Origin: Candidatus Ruminococcus avistercoris
Lineage (GTDB): Bacteria; Bacillota; Clostridia; Lachnospirales; Lachnospiraceae
Length of the DNA stretch: 64,000 nt
Reading direction: 5' to 3'
NCBI GenBank assembly: GCA_019120315.1
Contig: DWVJ01000034.1
Location: 121,455-185,454, forward strand
Position numbers and translations under genes: made by a program. Of the stretch, positions 58,699 through 64,000 are shown piece after piece. Under the pieces are notes generated by a model. That model did not search any database. It was given only the letters and a program-made list of their open reading frames with translations, and was not told the origin of the DNA. The first letter of the stretch is position 1. The number at the start of each line of letters is the position of its first letter.

Positions 58699-61329
58699 AT
58701 GGTAAAATGGGTTTATTTGTTCAAAGAAGGAAACGCTGACATGAGAAACCTGCTGGGCGGCAAAGGCGCCAACCTGGCGGAGATGACCAATCTGGGACTT
58801 CCGATTCCCCAGGGTTTTACAGTGACCACCGAAGCGTGCACCGACTATTATAAGAACGGAAAAGAGATCTCCCAGGAGATACAGGATCAGATTTTTGACG
58901 CGTTGAAAAAACTGGAGGAGCTGCAGGGCAAGACCTTCGGTGACGTGAACGATCCTTTGCTGGTGTCGGTGCGTTCCGGCGCCCGCGCTTCCATGCCCGG
59001 CATGATGGATACGATCCTGAATCTTGGCCTGAATGACGAGGCGGTGGAAGGATTTGCCAAAAAGACGGGAAATCCGCGCTTTGCCTATGACTCCTACCGC
59101 CGTTTTATCCAGATGTATTCCGACGTGGTAATGGAGGTACCAAAATCCTATTTCGAGAAGATCATCGACGAGGTGAAGGAGAAGAAAGGCATCACCTATG
59201 ACACCGAGATGACGGTGGAGGATCTGAAGGAGCTGGTAAACCGTTTTAAAGCAGTGTACAAAGACGCCATGAACGGAGAAGATTTCCCACAGGATGCGAA
59301 AGAGCAGCTGATGGGAGCGGTGAAGGCCGTGTTCCGTTCCTGGGATAACGACCGGGCCATCGTATACCGCCGGATGAACGACATCCCCGGCGACTGGGGA
59401 ACGGCGGTCAACGTACAGGCCATGGTATTCGGCAACATGGGCGATACCTCCGGAACCGGCGTGGCCTTTACCAGAAATCCGGCCACCGGAGAGAAAGGAA
59501 TCTTCGGAGAATATCTGATCAATGCCCAGGGCGAAGACGTGGTGGCAGGCGTGCGCACGCCCCAGCCCATCAGCCGCCTGGCTCAGGATCTGCCGGAATG
59601 CTACAAAGAATTTATGGATCTGGCCATGAAGCTGGAGAACCATTACCGGGATATGCAGGATATGGAATTCACCATCCAGGAGGGCAAGCTGTACTTCCTG
59701 CAGACCAGAAACGGCAAGCGGACGGCTCCTGCGGCACTGAAGATCGCCTGCGACCTGGTGGACGAGGGCATGATCACCGAAAAAGAAGCGGTGACCCGCA
59801 TCGAGGCCAAAGCGCTGGATCAACTTTTGCATCCCACCTTTGACAAAGATGCGCTGGCCAAGGGGACCCTGATCGGAAACGCGCTGCCGGCTTCTCCGGG
59901 TGCGGCGGCAGGAAAGGTTTACTTTACGGCAGAAGAAGCCAAGGCAGCCCATGAGGGCGGGGCACGGGTCATCCTGGTTCGTCAGGAAACCTCGCCGGAG
60001 GATATCGAAGGCATGCATGCATCGGAGGGGATTCTGACGGCCAGAGGCGGCATGACCTCCCACGCAGCCGTGGTGGCCAGAGGCATGGGTACGGCCTGCG
60101 TATCCGGCTGCGGCGAATTGAAAGTTTATGAGGAAGAAAAATATTTCCAGCTGGGTGATGTGACGGTGAAAGAGGGAGAGTACATTTCCCTGGACGGCAG
60201 CACCGGCAATATCTATCTGGGAGACATTCCTACCCAGGAAGCCTCCATCGGCGGCAACTTTGCCCGTATGATGGACTGGGCGGACAAGTACAGAAGACTG
60301 CGGGTACGGACCAACGCCGACACCCCGGCGGATACCCGCAATGCGGTGAAACTGGGCGCGGAAGGCATCGGACTGTGCCGTACGGAGCATATGTTCTTCG
60401 AGCCGGATCGGATTCCCAAGATCCGCAAGATGATCCTCTCCGACAGCCAGGAAGAGAGGGAAAAAGCCTTAAATGAGCTGATCCCCTACCAGAAGGGAGA
60501 CTTCAAGGCCATGTACGAGGCCCTGGAGGGAAGACCGATGACTGTGCGCTATCTGGATCCGCCCCTGCACGAGTTCGTTCCCACCACCGAGGAAGATATC
60601 GCCCAGATGGCACAGGAGATGGGTATCACCGAGGCGGAAGTACGGGCCAAATGCGACGAACTCCATGAGTTCAACCCCATGATGGGACACAGAGGCTGCC
60701 GTCTGGCGGTTACCTATCCGGAAATCGCCCGCATGCAGACCAGGGCGGTGATCGAGGCGGCCATTGAAGTCAAGGCGGAAAAAGGCTGGGATATCGTGCC
60801 GGAGATCATGATCCCGCTGGTTGGAGACAAGAAGGAACTGAAATTTGTCAAAGACGTGGTAGTGGAAACTGCGGAGCAGGTGAAGAAAGAAAAAGGTTCT
60901 GATATATCCTATCACATCGGCACCATGATCGAGATCCCGCGGGCGGCGCTGCTGGCCGGCGAGATTGCCGAAGAAGCTGAATTCTTCTCCTTTGGTACCA
61001 ACGACCTGACCCAGATGACCTTCGGTTTCTCCCGTGACGATGCCGGAAAATTCCTGGAAGCCTACTATAAGGCAAAGATCTACGAATCAGATCCCTTTGC
61101 CAGACTGGATCAAAGCGGTGTAGGCCAGCTGGTGGCGGATGCGGCCAGAAGAGGAAGACAGACCCGGCCGGATCTGAAGCTTGGCATCTGCGGCGAGCAC
61201 GGCGGAGATCCCAGTTCTGTGGAATTCTGCCATAAGATCGGCTTGGACTATGTGTCCTGCAGCCCCTACCGGGTACCCATTGCCCGTCTGGCGGCAGCAC
61301 AGGCAGCGATCAACAACAGCGAGGATTAA
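58699..61329 (+). CDS. ppdK: Pyruvate, phosphate dikinase
   Basis: An 876-aa enzyme converting pyruvate, ATP and Pi to PEP, AMP and PPi, and back. N-terminal ATP-grasp: LLGGKGANLAEMTNLGLPIP and SVRSGARASMPGMMDTILN. The swivelling domain holds the catalytic His in LTARGGMTSHAAVVARGMGT (phospho-His). The C-terminal PEP/pyruvate barrel has GLCRTEHMFFE, GTMIEIPRAALLA, FSFGTNDLTQMTFG and the Cys acid of LGICGEHGGDP. AAGGAGG precedes the ATG. It follows the PPi-dependent phosphofructokinase, whose PPi it could supply or consume. Confidence 0.97.
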   Translation: MVKWVYLFKEGNADMRNLLGGKGANLAEMTNLGLPIPQGFTVTTEACTDYYKNGKEISQEIQDQIFDALKKLEELQGKTFGDVNDPLLVSVRSGARASMPGMMDTILNLGLNDEAVEGFAKKTGNPRFAYDSYRRFIQMYSDVVMEVPKSYFEKIIDEVKEKKGITYDTEMTVEDLKELVNRFKAVYKDAMNGEDFPQDAKEQLMGAVKAVFRSWDNDRAIVYRRMNDIPGDWGTAVNVQAMVFGNMGDTSGTGVAFTRNPATGEKGIFGEYLINAQGEDVVAGVRTPQPISRLAQDLPECYKEFMDLAMKLENHYRDMQDMEFTIQEGKLYFLQTRNGKRTAPAALKIACDLVDEGMITEKEAVTRIEAKALDQLLHPTFDKDALAKGTLIGNALPASPGAAAGKVYFTAEEAKAAHEGGARVILVRQETSPEDIEGMHASEGILTARGGMTSHAAVVARGMGTACVSGCGELKVYEEEKYFQLGDVTVKEGEYISLDGSTGNIYLGDIPTQEASIGGNFARMMDWADKYRRLRVRTNADTPADTRNAVKLGAEGIGLCRTEHMFFEPDRIPKIRKMILSDSQEEREKALNELIPYQKGDFKAMYEALEGRPMTVRYLDPPLHEFVPTTEEDIAQMAQEMGITEAEVRAKCDELHEFNPMMGHRGCRLAVTYPEIARMQTRAVIEAAIEVKAEKGWDIVPEIMIPLVGDKKELKFVKDVVVETAEQVKKEKGSDISYHIGTMIEIPRAALLAGEIAEEAEFFSFGTNDLTQMTFGFSRDDAGKFLEAYYKAKIYESDPFARLDQSGVGQLVADAARRGRQTRPDLKLGICGEHGGDPSSVEFCHKIGLDYVSCSPYRVPIARLAAAQAAINNSED

Positions 61330-61385
61330 TCTTGCTTTTGATTTACTGCTGTCTTTTGAGCAGGAGGCGGTAAACGGATGAAGAT

Positions 61386-61418
61386 AAGCGTATCATTAGA
61401 GATAGTGATGCGCTTATT
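61386..61418 (+). repeat. 33-bp direct repeat, copy 1 (terminator-like hairpin)
   Basis: AAGCGTATCA / TGATGCGCTT form a hairpin with one G-U pair, followed by TTATTTTTT. The 33 bases recur exactly at 62182-62214, on the other side of the toxin-antitoxin pair. It also serves as a terminator for ppdK. Confidence 0.9.
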
Positions 61419-61506
61419 TTTTGCCAGGATTGCATATTTGAGCTGTTCTCCATTCCAGATACCGCAATCGCTTCCGTCCCCCTCTCCCTCTTTGCGGCTT
61501 CCTGGC

Positions 61507-61535
61507 TTGACCTGGTGGCATAAAATGAGTATAAT
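61507..61535 (+). promoter_or_regulatory. Promoter of the toxin-antitoxin pair
   Basis: TTGACC, 17 bp and TATAAT. A partial inverted repeat TGGTTAG / CTACCA just downstream is a possible autorepression site. Confidence 0.75.
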
Positions 61536-61578
61536 ATGGTTAGAATAATACTACCAAATACAAACGGGAGGTGTGGCA

Positions 61579-61866
61579 ATGATTATTCGTCCATCCGCAG
61601 CAATCCGCCAGAATTACAATGAGATTGCCGAAATGTGCAGAAAGACAGCAGAGCCGGTTTTCCTTACCAAGAATGGCGAGGGAGATTTAGTCGTTATGGA
61701 TATTGAAACCTTTAACCGCAGGGAGAAGATGCTGAAACTCCGTGAGGAACTGCTTGCAGTTGAGGAGGACAGGATGCACGGAAACAAAGGTTATTCTGTC
61801 GATGAAGTCGCAGCCATGATGCGCAGCGCAATCAAGGAGGCGACGGGTTGTGGAAAATCAGAGTAA
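61579..61866 (+). CDS. Phd/YefM-type antitoxin
   Basis: A 95-aa antitoxin. The Phd fold is at the N-terminus (IIRPSAAIRQNYNEIAEMC, EPVFLTKNGEGDLVVMDIET, FNRREK); the rest is a helical, charged tail (RMHGNKGYSVDEVAAMMR) that would wrap the toxin. The start is the ATG at 61579, 7 bp after GGGAGG, not the GTG two codons before. Its 3' end overlaps the toxin gene by 17 bp. Phd/YefM proteins repress their own promoter, and a palindrome lies there. Confidence 0.9.
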   Translation: MIIRPSAAIRQNYNEIAEMCRKTAEPVFLTKNGEGDLVVMDIETFNRREKMLKLREELLAVEEDRMHGNKGYSVDEVAAMMRSAIKEATGCGKSE

Positions 61867-62167
61867 ATATCGTATCATCGTATCAGAGCAGACGACGCGG
61901 ATGCTTGTTTCCCACGCCGCTTTTTTGGCGCAGGTCAGTCTGGAAGCAGCGGAAAGGCTGACTGCGGAATTTGAAAAGACGGCAAATTCACTGGAAATCA
62001 TGCCCCAGAGATGCCCGTGGCTTTCCGGGGAATACATTCCTAAAAATGCCTACCGATTTATTTTGTTTGAAAAACGCTATATGATTATCTTTCAAATCAT
62101 AGACGATACCGTCTATGCGGATTATGTGGTGGATTGCAGGCAGGATTACGGATGGCTCATCCGCTGA
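61850..62167 (+). CDS. RelE/ParE-family toxin
   Basis: A 105-aa toxin with YRIIVSEQTTRMLVSHAAFL (N-terminal strand and helices), MPQRCPWLSGEYIPKNAYR and FILFEKRYMIIFQIIDDTVY, then a VVDCRQDYGWLI tail. The RelE/ParE fold is clear, but whether it cuts mRNA or blocks gyrase is not evident. The start is GTG at 61850, with AAGGAGG 9 bp upstream, inside the antitoxin gene. The pair sits between ppdK and an IS110-family element, bracketed by 33-bp repeats, which suggests arrival as a cassette. Confidence 0.88.
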   Translation: MENQSKYRIIVSEQTTRMLVSHAAFLAQVSLEAAERLTAEFEKTANSLEIMPQRCPWLSGEYIPKNAYRFILFEKRYMIIFQIIDDTVYADYVVDCRQDYGWLIR

Positions 62168-62181
62168 CAACAAAATATCAG

Positions 62182-62214
62182 AAGCGTATCATTAGAGATA
62201 GTGATGCGCTTATT
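62182..62214 (+). repeat. 33-bp direct repeat, copy 2 (terminator-like hairpin)
   Basis: Identical to 61386-61418. It lies 15 bp after the toxin stop and is followed by CTTTTT. The copies are 796 bp apart (start to start). Confidence 0.9.
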
Positions 62215-62370
62215 CTTTTTATATTGAACCGGGTTTTTTATAAAACTTCCGGAATCGGCAATAATAATATATATGATTAGTAAAATATTTTTTTATTGCC
62301 GATACGTGATATAATAACTGTAAATAGATGGAGGAAAGAGTGAAAAATAAAGTAGATTTTTGGACGCACC

Positions 62371-62417
62371 TATATAAGGGTTCATAAAAACCCTGATTTT
62401 AAGGCTATATAGCAATA
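62371..62417. repeat. Nested inverted repeat near the 3' side of the IS110 element
   Basis: CTATATA / TATATAG encloses AGGGTT-cataaa-AACCCT. It lies just beyond the transposase stop, so it may mark an end of the element. The 260 bp between the toxin and transposase genes are otherwise AT-rich with no ORF. Confidence 0.45.
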
Positions 62418-62426
62418 AAATAAAGA

Positions 62427-63578
62427 TTAGTTATCGTTGCGCTTCACTAACTTAGAACTATCGTAACCAAGGCTTTCAAGATAAGCAAAAACATTGTCCT
62501 CATTGAGGACGACTTGCTCCACATGATTACGAGGATCCATCAATTCCTCGTAGTCAGTAGGACTGAAGGGTTTCTTTTCAGATACCATGTGATAAATGCA
62601 GACCACCATCATTGGTTTTAGGTAATCGCCTGCTTTGGAAATCCGGACAGACTTTTTCTTCCCGGCGGATTCGTTGTTGGCAGGCGCAAGCCCACACCAG
62701 GAACATAGATGTTTTGCATCATCAAAAATGTTCATATCAACACCTGTTTCCGCAAGAACAATGGTGGAGCTTAACTCGGTCATTCCGGGCATGGTACTGA
62801 CAAATTCCACAAACTCATAATAAGGCTTGATGCGGACATAGAGTTCCACTTCGGTCTGGGTAATCATATCGTCAAGATATTCCAGATGCCCACGGGCAAG
62901 TTCAAGCTTTTTAGCCTGGTCTGCTTCAATATTGTAGCCTCTGATTGCTTCGATGATTTCATCCGACTTGGCTCTCGCCCCTTTTTTTATGAGTTTGCGG
63001 ACAGCTTTTTCATCCATGGAAGCAGCGGTATGTTCTAACAGATAAGACATGATTTCAGTCGCTGTCCTGCCGAAGGGATCAGAAAGCACACTGGCAATGC
63101 CGACATTGGAAACGGTCATACAGTTTTGGATGCGGTTCTTTTCAGAAGATTTCATGCAGACCAGTTTGAAACGGTACCTGGCAAGTTCCCTGAGCTGGCG
63201 GAAATCCTTGGGAGGAATAAAAGAACATCTGACAAGATCAAATTTGTAGAGGTCGGCGATCCATTTGGAATCCTTTTTGTCCGTTTTCTTGCCTTTGATG
63301 GCTTTGACATATTTGGGATGTGTGAGGCAGACATCGATGTCATTTTCGAGATAATTAAAAATAGGAATCCAATACTTGCCAGTGGATTCCATACAAACAT
63401 GAAAGCAATTATTCTCGATGAGCCAGTTGTGAAACCTTTGGATATCCGAGTTGATGGTTGAAAAAGATTTTTGTTTGTATTCGGATATTCCATCATTGTT
63501 AGTGATTACGATGGTTGCAACGATAACATTTTTGTGGACATCAAGTCCACAGCAGATGGAGTATTTTAACTTCATCAT
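62427..63578 (-). CDS. IS110-family transposase (DEDD recombinase)
   Basis: A 383-aa transposase. The N-terminal RuvC-like DEDD domain has the first Asp in CCGLDVHKNVIVATI, Glu in CMESTGKYWIPIFNYLE, and Asp residues in KGKKTDKKDSKWIADLYKF. The C-terminal Tnp_20 domain has VSTMPGMTELSSTIVLAETG, then CSWCGLAPANNESAGKKKS with the likely catalytic Ser of the ESAGK motif. I start at 63578 (the first of two adjacent Met codons) because AAGGTGG lies about 8 bp upstream. Full length and uninterrupted. IS110 enzymes recombine DNA guided by a bridge RNA, and a candidate is encoded just upstream. Confidence 0.92.
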   Translation of the reverse strand: MMKLKYSICCGLDVHKNVIVATIVITNNDGISEYKQKSFSTINSDIQRFHNWLIENNCFHVCMESTGKYWIPIFNYLENDIDVCLTHPKYVKAIKGKKTDKKDSKWIADLYKFDLVRCSFIPPKDFRQLRELARYRFKLVCMKSSEKNRIQNCMTVSNVGIASVLSDPFGRTATEIMSYLLEHTAASMDEKAVRKLIKKGARAKSDEIIEAIRGYNIEADQAKKLELARGHLEYLDDMITQTEVELYVRIKPYYEFVEFVSTMPGMTELSSTIVLAETGVDMNIFDDAKHLCSWCGLAPANNESAGKKKSVRISKAGDYLKPMMVVCIYHMVSEKKPFSPTDYEELMDPRNHVEQVVLNEDNVFAYLESLGYDSSKLVKRNDN

Positions 63579-63600
63579 AAGTATCACCACCTTAAGAAAA

Positions 63601-63784
63601 AAGGAATAGCAACAGTGACTGTCATCCTGCGACTGAATAAACATGGTTTATTACCAATGATAAGAGTCCGGGCTCAAAGTCCCACTTGTTTGTGCTTGAA
63701 AGGATGACGGCACATATAAGTATACGGGGTCGAAATAAATTCGCCACTCCTCCTTCCGTGCTCTGTAGTATATTGCTATTCCTT
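63601..63784 (-). ncRNA. Candidate bridge RNA of the IS110 element
   Basis: On the minus strand, upstream of the transposase, the 184-nt segment is closed by a 12-bp perfect stem, AAGGAATAGCAA / TTGCTATTCCTT, and followed by TTTTCTT. Inside are an 8-bp stem GTCATCCT / AGGATGAC (63621-63628 with 63701-63708), TGGT / ACCA and a GAGCCCGGACTC near-palindrome. Size and position fit the bridge RNAs known from IS110-group elements (about 177 nt in IS621). Base pairing is seen; RNA status is inferred. Confidence 0.55.
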
Positions 63785-64000
63785 ATAAGAATTATAGATC
63801 AAAGAGTGGAGGGGCACAACTTTTTTCATAACTTGTTTGTGCCTTGAGAGAAGCGAAAGGAATGGTAAAAAGTATGAAAGTATCTGTTCCGCAAAGACGG
63901 GGACAGATTCAAGCGAGATTTTTATGAAGTGGTTAGATGAGGTTCGCCAAAGCACATGGAAGAGATAAAACAGCATTGTGAAAAAGTCATACAGATACTC
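63785..64000. other. Window end without a recognisable gene
   Basis: Only short frames occur. A 7-bp inverted repeat GGCACAA / TTGTGCC lies at 63813-63843. ACTTGTTTGTGC at 63831-63842 repeats a stretch inside the candidate bridge RNA (63684-63695). The 66-aa minus-strand ORF 63776-63976 has no convincing start site or family. Confidence 0.6.

Larger units (their letters stand above)
62371..63784 (-). mobile_element. IS110-family insertion sequence (approximate limits)
   Basis: The transposase plus noncoding flanks. IS110 elements lack terminal inverted repeats and clear target duplications, so the true ends cannot be read; I take the nested repeat on one side and the candidate RNA on the other as minimal limits. 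Confidence 0.65.

Noticed and set aside
58696-60390. 564-aa minus-strand ORF opposite ppdK
   Set aside because: It is exactly antisense to the well-supported ppdK frame and has no family features.
63776-63976. 66-aa minus-strand ORF at the window end
   Set aside because: No ribosome binding site, no recognisable family, and its 3' end runs into the candidate bridge RNA region.

Overview
The window reads as a chromosome segment of a Gram-positive anaerobe of the class Clostridia, most likely Lachnospiraceae. The grounds are a PolC-type replicative polymerase, AGGAGG-type ribosome binding sites, sigma-A promoters with 16-17 bp spacers, a T-box leader on thrS, lipobox lipoproteins, a PPi-type phosphofructokinase next to pyruvate phosphate dikinase, and several families typical of Lachnospiraceae (recognised from memory as DUF5717, DUF5716, DUF5685 and DUF1540). 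No rRNA, tRNA or CRISPR array was seen.

Layout. 1-1.7 kb: phosphonate catabolism, with a phnW that has lost an internal piece, followed by an intact phnX. 1.8-3.7 kb: a small membrane protein, a solitary iolB and a VanZ-like protein, the last two on the minus strand. 3.8-13.2 kb: thyA-folA-xpaC-telA-ispG-polC, packed with overlaps and ending at a bidirectional terminator. 13.2-20 kb: an aminotransferase diverging from a three-gene operon of a 1179-aa DUF5717-like protein, an actin/Hsp70-fold DUF5716-like protein and a TPR protein; this trio is my best candidate for an undescribed system. 20-26.8 kb: an amino-acid ABC transporter, purB, an NhaC-type antiporter and purA. 27.08-29.00 kb: a complete insertion sequence with terminal inverted repeats, an 8-bp target duplication and a tail of stable hairpins. 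29.2-31.1 kb: a zinc-ribbon membrane protein, a DUF5685-like protein and a Cys-tailed J-domain protein. 31.4-34.3 kb: thiamine salvage (thiM-thiE-HAD-thiD). 34.4-38.4 kb: a SEC-C protein and a GntR(YtrA)-ABC operon with its operator. 38.4-41.8 kb: T-box/thrS, a DUF1540 protein and a decayed M20 peptidase. 41.9-49.5 kb: a sugar ABC transporter, a TIM-barrel isomerase, a Zn-dehydrogenase and a LacI regulator, tied together by a shared operator-like palindrome. 49.6-61.3 kb: two lipoproteins, an M16C protease, era, recO, glyS, PPi-phosphofructokinase and ppdK. 61.4-64 kb: a toxin-antitoxin pair bracketed by 33-bp direct repeats, and an IS110-family element with a candidate bridge RNA.

How genes work together. 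thyA/folA close the thymidylate-dihydrofolate cycle. purA and purB lie 1.5 kb apart and act in succession towards AMP. ThiM and ThiD phosphorylate salvaged thiazole and pyrimidine for ThiE, and no TPP aptamer was recognised upstream. PPi-phosphofructokinase and PPDK form a pyrophosphate-linked glycolysis pair. The two mobile elements and the TA cassette mark the accessory parts; the rest looks like ordinary core genome with a few lineage-specific unknowns.
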